A stretch of DNA of 27,619 nucleotides, from positions 40,449 through 68,067 of the forward strand of contig BLXT01003118.1 of assembly GCA_019648995.1 (NCBI GenBank), in the 5' to 3' direction. Below, piece after piece: positions 11,801 to 20,815 of the stretch. Under the pieces are notes generated by a model. It saw nothing but the letters and a program-made list of their open reading frames with translations, had not been told where the DNA came from and made no database searches. The DNA comes from Plakobranchus ocellatus (taxonomy: Eukaryota > Mollusca > Gastropoda > Plakobranchidae). The position numbers and the translations under genes were made by a program. Position 1 is the first letter of the stretch. Each line of letters opens with the position of its first letter.

Positions 11801-14800
11801 TTCCTTTGGGTAAAATTGCATATATTCTTATGGACCATATTCTCAGTTTAAAACGGTAAAAAACACACAATCTAAGATTAAAAAAAACATTTTTTAAAAA
11901 AGTTATAAAGATATTTTTCAAGCTGCCGTCTGCACAAGTAGTTTTCATAGAGGGGAAGGTCTTGTTTTATCATTTTTTTCATAAACATTATATTTACATC
12001 ACAAAAATCAAAGTGCTGTATTCAAAAGCAAATAACACAGCACATGTCCACCAAGAAAAGGAACCTTAAAAAATTGTGGCATTATCAAAAAGTCATATTC
12101 ATTCAACTCTGTTATGAAGTATTCATTTTTTCCTGAATTGGGTTTTAATGTATTATAAGTTATAGAAAGAATACAACTTTTAATATATATAAAACACTTA
12201 ATCATTGACTCTGCCGTAAAATATTAATGTTTTCCTACTTCAATATTGTATTTAAAAAAAGAAATCACATTCAATTTTCATGTTTAGACTTGATGATTTG
12301 GTGCATGCAGCACACGAAGGAACCATTCTCTGCCAGCGGGCAGTGGCCAGCATTTTCCTGGAACTGATCTTCAATGCAGAAATCCGAGCTCAGATTGCCA
12401 GCAGAAACACCCCAGGTCTTAAAAATAATATTTGCCTGCCAAATTTTTCTCAATGTTTATCTGTATATAACCTTTTTTCAAAACACGATTTTATAAATTG
12501 CAAATTGAGATTCTTATTATTCTTTCTGATGAGAGCTCATGTTCACTGAATTTCGTCTAGCTAAAGAGCGTATTTTTTTTAAAAATTGCTCACGCAAATT
12601 AAAATTTACTTTTGAGGGAAAATAGACATAAGTTCATTGCAGCACTTAATTCAAATTAAAATGAACATACTTTTTTCAGCTCTATGTAGACACAGGATTT
12701 TTTTTTAAAATTAGATTTAATTGTAGACTTCATCAAGGCCTAACTACAATTCCTCAAATGTAAATATATATTCAAGAGACTCCTGATTTCTTATTTTGGA
12801 AACAAAGGGAAAAAAAAAACATTGTTATCTTTGAAGTATGCAGAATTTGAAATCAACACTTAACAAAAATTATTTAATACATTGCATAATACACAGAACT
12901 TCTGTGCAAATTTATTTCTGATCACCACAGTATAGAAGTGTAGTCAATGTCTGAAGGGCAGGAATGGGATAAAATGAACAATTGTTTTGCAAACAGCCTT
13001 TGCACATCATTGAAACGAGAGACATTAAGTTAAAGTCATACATTATTATATTTTCAAAGATGATTTTTAGAATGGGAGCTTTTTTCGTTAAGTACTTTGA
13101 TGTCATTTTATTTTGTGCAGCCCAAGCACTGGTTCATCTGTGCAAGACTAACGACCCAGAAACTCTCAGATTTGCCTTACAGTCCTTGGAAGTTCTTGCT
13201 ATTGAGAGCGCTGATCTCATCTGTTCACAGGTAGGGAGTTCCTGTTAGGTCACGGTAAATATCTTAATGGTAAGAATTCTGATGGTTTGAATTTCAGTTA
13301 TTTATAAGTGAGTTTTTTAGGGGTTCCAAATAAATTCTTTTTTCTCTAGGTTAAGAAAAAAAATTGTCCATGTGAGTTAAATTTTTCAAACGTAAACATA
13401 ATCTATGAGTGTTGGATAAGATGGAGTAAACAGCACTCAAATCAGCTCACATCAGAGTAATTTGTATGTCAAAACTAAGTACCACGCCAAACGTGACAAT
13501 GGCAATAAATTGTTTTCTTTATATTTGCATCACCATTACCATCTGATTCACAACTTCTTATCGTCATGTCTGACATTTGATGCAATTACGTCTAACTGTT
13601 ACACAGCATGTTTTTTTGTAATCTCTAAACTTGATGATACATGCATGCTTATGTTTAACACATATCCACCATTTTAAAGTTTGCTATTCATGACTTTATC
13701 TGATATTGCATTTACTCTGCCATTTACTCTGTATGTATCTCGCTCGCTGTTCTCAGGAGGAACTCTTGTTGTTGCTGCTGGATCTTCCGTTCAGAACCAT
13801 GGATGAGAAGCTGTTTCTGCTGGCTGGGAAAATTTTGCTCTACTTTGCAGAAAACAGAGAAGTAAGTGATTTAATTTGGTCAGTGCTGTTTCTCCTCTCC
13901 TCCTCCTCCCCCCTCCTCCTCCTTGTTCTCCTACTCCTCCTCCTCCTCCTCCTTCTTCTCATACACCTCCTGCCAATTCCTCCTGCTTTTCCTATAACGC
14001 CTTTTCCTTTTCTACTCATACAAATCTTCTTCCCGCTCATACGCTTTTTTTCCTTATCTTCTCTTTCTCTTTTTTTTTCCCTCTGCCCTCTCCTTTCACC
14101 CTTTTTCTTATTCTTGGTTTTCTCTGTCATTTTCTTTTTATAATAATTATTTTCTTCATCATATTATTGTTATCTTAATTTTCACAATTCATTTAGTGCG
14201 AAAAAAAAATACAAGTTTTATCTATTATCTTTGTTTATAGTGTTTTAGTAATACCTGTTATCTATGTTGTGAAACCTGTATCAAGCGGGTCACAATTTAC
14301 AATGATATTTGCACTGATTTAAAAGTAAACAAAAGTTATGAAATAAAATTAGCAAAAAAAAATCCATTATCTCGTATTATTTTTAGAACATTTTTGAAAT
14401 GACCCATACTAGGTTTTGTTGTGCAGCCCTTCATTTGCATTCCTGTGATTGTAAAAAATAGATTTTCATTCCTTTTCTCTTTTCAGACATGTGAGCAACT
14501 GCTGAGCTACCCTCAGGCTCGGGACACACTTGATATCTTTGCTAAAACACACGATGCCATTCTGCAGAAAGTCACTGTGAAAATAATTTTCTGCTGCCTT
14601 GAGTATCCAGACCTGAAGTAAGTACAACAAATTTTCACTTGCTACTATGCAATTAAGCTTGTTTCACTTGATCAGTCCCTGAGTATGTTGTATGGAAAGC
14701 TTGAGAAAAGTTGTGGTTTTCTTCTTTACAACACTTTGTTCAAAATTTGAAGTCTCATATTATCTTGGCTCAAAATCAAAATAGCCATACCTAGTTTTTA

Positions 14801-17800
14801 TATTGTAAAGCTCCATAAAACGTTTTAGGTAGTTCCAGAAATTAAAAAAGTTCATAATTCGACTTTTGACACCTGCATTGGTCTGGAGATATGCATGTAT
14901 ATATTTAGCATAAATGAAATGGAAAAATCACTAACATGTGACAGAAATATCATAGAAAGGCCGAAGTATTTAATTGTTACCATTTACACTGCTTGTGTGG
15001 GCATGAGCAAGAGATTTTAAAGTTTTGTTTGATCTTGTCTACTTCACAATTTATATCCATAGACCTTAATGGGATATAATCTCAAGACTAGTCCGAATGA
15101 GCCTCAAGCCGCATTATGAACATTTTAATCCATTGACATAGCAAAATCTGCAATGTGTGAGCTTTTTAAATGTAAGCACTGGACATAAATTATGTTGATT
15201 CTGTGCCAAGATATAAACGTGTAAGACGCCTCAAAGAAAGCATTAACAAGAAAAAAAAAATTAAAATGTAATTTTACTTACATCATGACACCAGACTTCA
15301 AAATCTATTGCTTCCTCCTTTTGTATGAGCTGAACAGTCTCTGACTGGTCTTAAAATATTTGTTTTTGAGTAATAAGAACGTATGCATTTGAAATTTTGA
15401 TTTGTATCATTTCCTTTTTTTAATGACCTGTGTTGTGAAAAAGTGTCATAGATTAGTATCACTTTATTATTCTTATGGATTGCTTTTGTTTACAAGTCAT
15501 AAAAACAAATATTAGAACATGATATGAGGGCAAATTTTAGACTTTCTTAATGGATCTGAGATACAAATTTTTATAGCTTTCATTAAACAATTTAGAAATA
15601 TATAATTTTTTATTCCTCGTAGAAAATTTAATTTTTGTAAATGATCATAAATTTAATCTGATTTTTTTATTATGTATGAATGTAAATCCATCTATCTAAA
15701 ATTGTATAGATTTAAAAAAAAATAAAGGATCAATCACAAACAAAGCTCATTAAAAATTATAAGAGGAAATACCTTTGTAGTTGACACATGCTGGATAGCA
15801 AAGTCTAAATTTTGGCATTACCAGGCCACTATATGTCAATTATAATTTTTATATCCTACACCACCTTTACTTATTTTTTTGGACTATATCAAATTAATCA
15901 ATGAAGGTTAAAAATAGCATATCTAAAAAAATTGTAAAAAAAAAAGCCTACTGCTTCCCCTCCCCCAGATTCTCTTCCCTTCCATCACCACACTGTGGTA
16001 ACTTGCTAATGAAACTCTTTCTGCACGTTTGTCTTTCTTTTTTTTTCCCTCTGTTGATGTAAATTTTCTAAAATGCTTTGAAATCTTCCTGCCTTTTGTC
16101 AGGGCCAAGGCAAAATTTGTGGGCCTGGACGAAGTTCTTGAGTACATTCGCGAGCACGCTGCAGACAAGGACACTTGGGACATGGCAGAACAAAGTATGG
16201 GCATGTCAAACCAACATTTAGTGATGGCGCTTTATCATTATAAACTATCAGCACTGCTTCAATTTAGTCAACATTTTCATTTTTATCTTCTCTCTCAGCA
16301 ACAGTGGGAATTAGCATAAACTATTTTCATTTAGTTTAAAGTTTGCTCTAATTTCACCATAAAAAGAAAATTAATGGGCTTCAGCCCAAGCTGGAGAATA
16401 GTATAAAGCATATGATTGTTTTAATTAAATTCTATTGTTATTTTGTCAATAAATTAAAAAAAAAAAATGTAAAGGATATTTTAATTTTATTAAAATTCAG
16501 TCATGATTGTTTCAGCTACAGCCTACATAAGCATTAAGTATACACGACTTACTTCAAATTTGAAAAATTATTGTTTTTGCTTTAGCTTATCACGGTAAAA
16601 AGTTCAAAGAACGTCACTTGAAAGTCACATAAAGCATTCTGGAAATGCATGGGTTCTTTTTTGTTAAGCACCAATACTGTACCAATAAATATACTGTCCA
16701 TCAGTGATTCTGACATAAGTAAGATTTTATAATTTTTATGAATTCAAATCTATGAACTTTGTTCATAAATGTAAGTTGTTTTTTTCAATATTCAATTCTG
16801 ATATTACTACCAACATTACTTCCAGTTTCTCTCAAAGAATTACCAGTCTGTGATAGTCTCAAAGAAACCTCTATGCTGTTATATGTTGTAGAGAAATATC
16901 TGGCCCTATAAAAAAAACAGAGAGTGGGTAGTTTATTTCACTCTAGATGTTATGTTTCAAAGAGCAAAAACAACGAAATAAATTCATTTGTTTTGGGGAA
17001 GATTTATCTAAGAGAGCCTGCAGTGAACTTCAGCGCAAGTCAGTCGCAAATTTGTTTTACTGATGAGATAAGCAGCCAAGCCGGGAGAAAGAAAGAGTCA
17101 ACTGACTAGCAAATGGTGTGGCTTGTAATGTTGAATTCTCTCCCTTAGTATCCAATATTCTTTTCGGTTCTTTTATGATATCTCTTCAGTTCCCATGAAT
17201 TACGTTTGATTATGAAAGTACTATGAATGAATTCTGTGAATGGAGCCTACTCAATATTTTTTTTTTACAAAAATCAGTGAATGGAAGAATATATTACAAT
17301 TTCACAAAAAACCCAAAAAAAATTAATTACCTACATGGCAACAATTTCTTTGTTGCTGTTGAACCTGAACTTTTTTCTTTNNNNNNNNNNNNNNNNNNNN
17401 NNNNNNNNNNNNNNNNNNNNNNGTATTTTTATGTTATTATTTCAGAGCTAATCATGCAGTATGTTCATCATTAAAAGTGACATATATCTAAATTGTACTT
17501 CAGTACCTTTTTCTTTGTAAATTACTCAAGTTTCTTTTAAGCAATAGTATTTATTTTGAACAAACACCATTGTTAGACCTCAATTCAGTAGGCTCCCTAC
17601 TCTCTTACACATGTACTGTCCTTCCCTTGCTTTAAAAAAAATTTTTTCTTATGTTAGATTATCGATTGAGCTGGATAAAGCTCTCTTAGGAACAATCCAG
17701 TGATCACAGGAGAGATACTTTCTTTTACTGTAAAAATAAAGTAGTGGATAAAGAACTTGCTGTGAACTTCAACATTGTTTAAAAATTACATTAGCTGTAG

Positions 17801-18379
17801 TGAGACCAGGCCACATGAGCTAGAGCTCAAATTGTGAACATTTTGAATGGCTAAGATAGCCTGAAACTTCTTTCTTTGAGCTTGCACAGAGCTGTGTTGA
17901 TTCTGGGTCAATGTATGAGGCTTTTGAGGTTCACAAAAAACATTTTTTTTTAAATGAAGAAAAATAAGTAACTTACTTCTTTCAAAAATTTACATGTTAC
18001 CTGTTACTCATTTGGATTGGTTTTTTTAGACATACAACCCCTCCCCCCTAAAATTTATTTCTCTCTAAGATTTGAAATATGATATCTGACTTTTTCAGGC
18101 TATCTTTGAAACAGTTGTTTGACAGAGCAAGTTACAAAAAGTTACTCTTTATGTGTGGGCTTAAACTGCTAACCCAAAGGAGAATATATATACTGTTTGA
18201 TTTTCTTTGTTTTATTTTCGTTTCATCCAGGCTTGCAGCTGTACAAGTCTCAGGAAGATCTTTCTGGCCTCCCTACTCTGTCAACCCTTGAGAAACTGAA
18301 CAAGATGGAAGCGAAATCAGGCAGGCTTGTAGGATCTCAGAGCTCACTCGGCTCAAACATAAAAAAAGACCCAATATAA
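2802..18379 (+). CDS. Ubiquitin-like / four-transmembrane / armadillo-repeat protein (15-exon gene model, full span including introns)
   Basis: Spliced model of 15 exons (listed separately) totalling 1950 nt, 649 aa plus stop, with reading phase kept at every junction. Residues about 13-92 form a ubiquitin-like fold: the stretch FKGQILRDAFTLEDYAI closely follows ubiquitin's strand 3 to strand 5 region, but there is no C-terminal Gly-Gly, so it would act as a fixed binding domain and not as a conjugated tag. Residues 97-142 are a linker. Hydrophobic segments lie at about 144-159, 162-178, 198-219 and 243-267. Residues about 300-600 are armadillo-type helices, seen in motifs such as RAAAYDLAAMA followed by VAEGGLDVL. 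The tail (602-649) is Ser/Lys-rich. Inference: a membrane protein, perhaps of the ER, with the ubiquitin-like domain and solenoid both cytosolic. Under that topology Cys229 and Cys238 would sit in a lumenal loop. The function is not recognised. Exon 1 is the weakest part; exons 2-15 are well supported. Confidence 0.85.
2806..2817 (-). promoter_or_regulatory. YY1-like motif overlapping the proposed start codon
   Basis: On the minus strand the bases over the second ATG read AACATGGCGGC, matching the YY1 core consensus AANATGGCGGC. In animals this site often sits just downstream of the transcription start of TATA-less promoters and can overlap the initiator ATG. Its presence supports 2802-2876 as a first exon. 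Binding is inferred. Confidence 0.45.
2877..5590. other. Intron 1 (inferred); no gene seen
   Basis: AT-rich, with a run of T at about 4942-4962 and two instances (near 4512 and 4876) of a dispersed repeat motif also found at 15093 and 17805. Its left boundary depends on the exon 1 call. Confidence 0.5.
5591..5803 (+). CDS. Exon 2: core of ubiquitin-like domain (residues 26-96)
   Basis: Bounded by acceptor TTTCCCAG and donor GAG|GTCTGT, phase 0 at both ends, 71 codons. Encodes strand 2 (KTFVTSAKPRDKV), the helix, and the F-K-G-Q-I-L-R-D...T-L-E-D-Y...L-T-M-V pattern that lines up with ubiquitin's F-A-G-K-Q-L-E-D...T-L-S-D-Y...L-H-L-V. The frame stays open upstream of the acceptor without an ATG, so this cannot be the start exon. 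Confidence 0.9.
6113..6250 (+). CDS. Exon 3: linker between ubiquitin-like domain and membrane segments (residues 97-142)
   Basis: Acceptor CCCTACAG and donor AAG|GTAAAA; 46 codons, phase 0 to 0. Charged, probably helical linker (KNALEAEVKTFDRREAMVV). No known motif seen. Confidence 0.88.
6656..6810 (+). CDS. Exon 4: first two hydrophobic membrane segments (residues 143-194)
   Basis: Acceptor TTTTGACAG and donor CTT|GTAAGT; ends in phase 2. Encodes two hydrophobic stretches, about 144-159 and 162-178, separated by only H-W-Y-S, which suggests a tight hairpin in the membrane, then a PTYSRIGGFVGNTS loop. N190 is in a nominal glycosylation sequon, but it would be cytosolic in the simplest topology. 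Confidence 0.9.
7099..7274. mobile_element. Short non-autonomous DNA transposon (MITE), Tigger/pogo-like
   Basis: A 176-bp element in intron 4, flanked by TA dinucleotides (7097-7098 and 7275-7276). Its ends are inverted repeats starting CAGTGGAGTC and CAGTAGAATC, about 23 bp with roughly three-quarters identity. The CAGT start and TA target site fit pogo/Tigger members of the Tc1/mariner superfamily. It has no coding capacity. The motif TTGACTTTA occurs four times inside. Confidence 0.7.
7860..7953 (+). CDS. Exon 5: third membrane segment (residues 195-225)
   Basis: Acceptor TATACAG and donor GCA|GTAAGT. The first nucleotide completes a split leucine codon from exon 4. Almost the whole exon is one hydrophobic helix (CIGVLVLSVTCLAVTLYFCI). 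Confidence 0.9.
8411..8631 (+). CDS. Exon 6: Cys-containing loop and fourth membrane segment (residues 226-299)
   Basis: Acceptor CATTGTAG and donor GGAAA|GTAAGC, phase 2 end. Encodes a short loop with C229 and C238, which could form a disulfide if lumenal, the fourth hydrophobic helix (about 243-267), and a charged helix (DVGDLIERFLVQERNIEQVM) leading into the armadillo region. Confidence 0.92.
9169..9271. repeat. 52-bp tandem duplication in intron 6
   Basis: Two copies of an A-run followed by TTGAAGATATAATTTACC and TTGAATTCTAGGTA, nearly identical. It lies 140 bp upstream of exon 7. Confidence 0.9.
9412..9501 (+). CDS. Exon 7: first armadillo repeat begins (residues 300-328)
   Basis: Acceptor TTATTGTTAG; donor GG|GTAATG. 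Encodes the start of a classic armadillo unit: RAAAYDLAAMA, then N-x-x-R-I-V-A-E-G-G, with the last glycine codon split across the intron. Confidence 0.92.
10174..10273 (+). CDS. Exon 8: armadillo repeat (residues 330-362)
   Basis: Acceptor CTGCCAG and donor CAG|GTATGC. Completes the first repeat (LDVLTTMM) and opens the second (EHSVEALAELLTIPTIQ). Phase 0 exit. Confidence 0.92.
11362..11510 (+). CDS. Exon 9: armadillo repeat (residues 363-411)
   Basis: Acceptor TTTACAG and donor GG|GTGAGA. Encodes D-T-F-V-E-S-G-G-V-R-T-L followed by EAAFALYTIVADSEENKYSV, a textbook armadillo spacing with the Gly turn and the Asn of helix 3. The final Gly codon is split. Confidence 0.92.
12288..12415 (+). 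CDS. Exon 10: armadillo repeat (residues 413-454)
   Basis: Acceptor CATGTTTAG; donor CAG|GTCTTA, a weak +3 to +6 but the only phase-1 choice compatible with exon 11. Encodes GLDDLVHAAHEGT, with its first glycine split across the intron, and a helix RAVASIFLELIFNAEIR. Confidence 0.88.
13121..13230 (+). CDS. Exon 11: armadillo repeat (residues 455-491)
   Basis: Acceptor TTTGTGCAG and donor CAG|GTAGGG. The first two bases complete an alanine codon. Encodes QALVHLCKTNDPETLRFALQ and a following helix (SLEVLAIES). Confidence 0.9.
13757..13861 (+). CDS. Exon 12: armadillo-type helices (residues 492-526)
   Basis: Acceptor TGTTCTCAG and donor GAA|GTAAGT, phase 0 at both ends, 35 codons. Leucine-rich helix (EELLLLLLDLP) then KLFLLAGKILLYFAENRE. 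The donor is followed within 30 nt by a very long polypyrimidine tract. Confidence 0.9.
13888..14140. repeat. Long polypyrimidine tract in intron 12
   Basis: About 250 nt almost entirely C and T on the plus strand, starting with TCC/CTC repeats. It begins 27 nt after exon 12's donor. Confidence 0.9.
14487..14617 (+). CDS. Exon 13: armadillo-type helices (residues 527-569)
   Basis: Acceptor CTTTTCAG and donor GAA|GTAAGT, phase 2 exit. Encodes TCEQLLSYPQARDTLDIFAK and the helix KVTVKIIFCCLEYPDL. Confidence 0.9.
15082..15354. repeat. Dispersed repeat with possible inverted ends in intron 13
   Basis: Starts near AAGACTAGTCCGAATGAGC; its far end, read in reverse, contains AAGACCAGTCAGAGACTG, suggesting short inverted termini. 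Similar starts occur at 4512, 4876 and 17805 (AGACCAGGCCACATGAGC). The copies are strongly decayed, and the family is not recognised. Confidence 0.4.
16103..16194 (+). CDS. Exon 14: last solenoid helix (residues 570-600)
   Basis: Acceptor TTTTGTCAG and donor AAA|GTATGG, phase 1 exit. Encodes AKAKFVGLDEVLEYIREHAA and DKDTWDMAEQ. The single leftover A joins GC of exon 15 to make a serine codon. Confidence 0.88.
16195..18230. other. Intron 14
   Basis: Runs from the donor AAA|GTATGG to the exon 15 acceptor. Contains the N gap, the start of the inverted duplication and a copy of the dispersed repeat at about 17790-17940. No gene seen. Confidence 0.8.
17381..17422. other. Assembly gap (42 Ns)
   Basis: Unknown bases inside intron 14, exactly at the left limit of the inverted duplication. 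Confidence 1.
18231..18379 (+). CDS. Exon 15: terminal exon, Ser/Lys-rich tail and stop (residues 601-649)
   Basis: Acceptor TTTCATCCAG; the phase matches exon 14. Encodes a non-solenoid tail beginning LQLYKSQEDLSGL and ending NIKKDPI before TAA. This exon is duplicated in inverted orientation at 26747-26892. Confidence 0.9.
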
Positions 18380-18621
18380 AAAAAAAATAGATGGGATTTA
18401 AAACTCTTGTGTATATTAAATATAATGTTTGTTGCTACTAATGAGATTATTGTATTAGTGCAGCTGTGATGATTTTCCCGTAGTTAAGCTCCAAAGAGCC
18501 TGGGGATGCAAATTAATTGTAATTGAGCTGTAAAATCTTTTGCCCTTTCTGAGAATCAACACAGGAGAAAAAGCAAAAGTCACCCTAACATGGTCGACGT
18601 ATATTAATCACTTTAACCTAA

Positions 18622-18627
18622 AATAAA
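18622..18627 (+). terminator. Candidate polyadenylation signal AATAAA
   Basis: AATAAA about 240 nt after the stop codon. The same hexamer is kept at the equivalent place in the inverted copy (TTTATT at 26481-26486) although neighbouring bases differ, which makes it the best poly(A) candidate. Further AATAAA hexamers occur at 19136 and 19142. Confidence 0.5.
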
Positions 18628-18868
18628 TAATGATGACAATGCTTTTTTCAACAACAACAAAAAATTATCAAACTATTCAAGATACTTTTAAACAGCTTAT
18701 GTGCAGCCAACACTATGTTTGAGGAATAGAAAATTAAAATAATCAAAGATATATATTGTGTGGTCTGAGGCCCACTAGCCTTTATATCATAGAATTTTAA
18801 TCATAGGGATTTTTTTGTGTGTGTGCATTTCAATTTTGCATTTATCTAAAACAATTTTTGAAAATTGA

Positions 18869-20301
18869 AACAAAGCAAATGTTGTAGATGTTCTAAAATT
18901 AAAAAAAAAATAATTTGTTCTTGGCAGTTGTTGATTTGATGTAATGCATTTTGGGAACTAGAGCATCTGCACTAGTAATATACGCAACTAAACATATTCC
19001 TGTTTTCAATTCTTCTCTTTTGTTGTTTGGTGTTACCAGAATATAAATTTTTCCATCTCTTCATTTTCTTGATCAAAGTCAAGATGAATCAAAACAAAAC
19101 TGTGATATAATATATAAATGAATTTATGTGTATAAAATAAAAATAAAGTAAACCTTGTTTATTTATTGGTTCAGGCAATATTTTCCTCTGATGTTATTTT
19201 GTTGTTACTTACAATCATTGGCAATCATGATTTGTTTTACTTTCGACGTATTAGCATTCTAATATTCATATTGCAGTTGAAGAATCAACCTTCCCAATGC
19301 ACCTTGTTTATGTTATATGATGATATTTATGACTTGCATTAAACACAAAAATTTTTTTAATTTTCCCTCTTTTACCCATAATCCGTCCATAAATATTGTA
19401 AACAGCTAATTATACTCATACATTGAATTGTTAAATACAATGAAAAATATAGTTTGGAAAAACCCAATCTATTTCCTTCTAAAAGTTGTGGTTTTAGAAA
19501 TATTTTTGGGGCAATATATTATTTCCAAAAAGTTTTTTCTTGGATGTATTGGTCTATATTCAGTTCATTTAAGTCTATTCTAAACGCTTTTTTATTTCCC
19601 CCTTTTTTTTTCCAGTGGCATCAGTCAGGTTGAAGAAAAAGAAAAAAAAACAGCTAACAAATTGTGATTAATAATATATTTGAAACTTTTTACTTAATTC
19701 TAAGTATCGCTGAATTTACAGCTAAAGTTGAATTACAAAACTTCATACATTTTTTTTTTTTTTGCACTACCTCTCCATGAAAATGTTAACTTTACCTTTT
19801 GATAGATGTAAGTGCACATTTGGAAAAAAGAGCTTTGGAAAAAATAATTGTTTGGGAGGTTTTTTTTCCTGGCTAGCATTTCTACTTTTATCTTTCTTGC
19901 TTTGCCTTGTATATGTTCATGTATGTGTATATAAGCTCTTAACAGACTACTGATGAAAAAAAAAATTTTTGTTCATTGCCTTTGTGTTTATTGTCTCCCA
20001 TAAATGAGCCACACTTTCTGGATGGTTTCTACCATTGGAGGCATACTGGACCATGTCTTGCTTTGACGAGTGTCAAGGGTAAAAAGCCACAGTTCATAAA
20101 GAAAGGATCGAGATAAAATCCAGTTTTGTGTGATGAAAGTATAAAAAAACACAAAAACAACTACATAAACAATTATTTTCTTTAATCCGTATGTGTACAT
20201 GGATTATGTAATATGCTTTCATTTTCTTCTTTGTACCCAGCTGGATTAAGCTCTGGTCTGATTTGAACAATAAAACTTTTAATCTTTTAATATCACGACT
20301 C
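18869..20301. other. Spacer between duplication arms, proximal part; no gene supported
   Basis: AT-rich. A strong acceptor-like site at 19615 opens a possible alternative last exon (see findings). The open frames are short and without recognisable domains. Confidence 0.5.
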
Positions 20302-20454
20302 GGCTTGTCAGTGAGAAACACCACGAAAGTTTTACTTAATTTGTTACAGCTTGGCTTGTCAGTGAGAAACATCTCAAAAGTTTTACTTAATTTGTTACAG
20401 CTTGACTTATCAGTGAGAAATGTTTCGAAAGTTTGACTTAATTTGTTACATCTT
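20302..20454. repeat. 51-bp minisatellite, three units
   Basis: Units at 20302-20352, 20353-20403 and 20404-20454, with a degraded fourth following. The period is a multiple of three and the minus strand stays open: an ATG frame of 133 codons (20495 to 20094) carries a 17-residue repeat beginning CNKLSKTF and containing FLTDKPS. I do not claim a gene: there is no recognisable domain and no neighbouring exon signal. Confidence 0.85.
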
Positions 20455-20632
20455 TTCTCCAGTCTCGTTGGTAAGAAAATAGTGATGAGTAGCATTTGAT
20501 TGCAACTTTTTATCCGATATGATTAAATTTGTTCGTCTACTTGGAGCGATTCTGAATCAGACCAAACACAGGAGAAATTGCATAGATTATAAGTAACCTG
20601 TCTTAAAAATCTCCATTTTCCATCCCCAAGCC

Positions 20633-20810
20633 TGGGGAGGTTATGCTATGGTTAGCAAATCCGCCTTGAGATCTGCAGGAAGCCTTCTGTCGCGGCTTCG
20701 AGCCCCGCCACAGGCGCCCTGGCCTAATTGAAAGCCTGAGATCACCTTGTTATGGACTGGCTACAAACAAATCTACGCCAAGCAGGAGACGTTATAAAAT
20801 TATTACCTTC
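20633..20810 (+). mobile_element. tRNA-derived SINE-like element
   Basis: A GC-rich island in AT-rich DNA. TATGCTATGGTTAG (20642) resembles a tRNA A box, and GGCTTCGAGCCCC (20694) resembles a B box (GGTTCGANNCC); the 52-nt spacing is typical. A non-tRNA body of about 100 bp follows. No CCA end or clear cloverleaf is visible, so this is a retroposon or tRNA relic rather than a working tRNA gene. Confidence 0.55.
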
Positions 20811-20815
20811 TTGAT

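Larger units (their letters stand above)
17423..18868 (+). repeat. Left arm of a large inverted duplication carrying exon 15
   Basis: About 1.45 kb whose reverse complement recurs at 26243-27600. It includes the end of intron 14, exon 15, the 3' UTR and downstream sequence. In stretches compared by eye about one base in ten differs outside the coding part. Similarity fades at about 18868 and is cut on the left by the run of Ns. Confidence 0.9.

Noticed and set aside
13840-14178. Leucine-rich, proline-rich and arginine-rich frames after exon 12
   Set aside because: They are translations of the polypyrimidine tract in intron 12. Exon 12 ends at a clear donor (GAA|GTAAGT).
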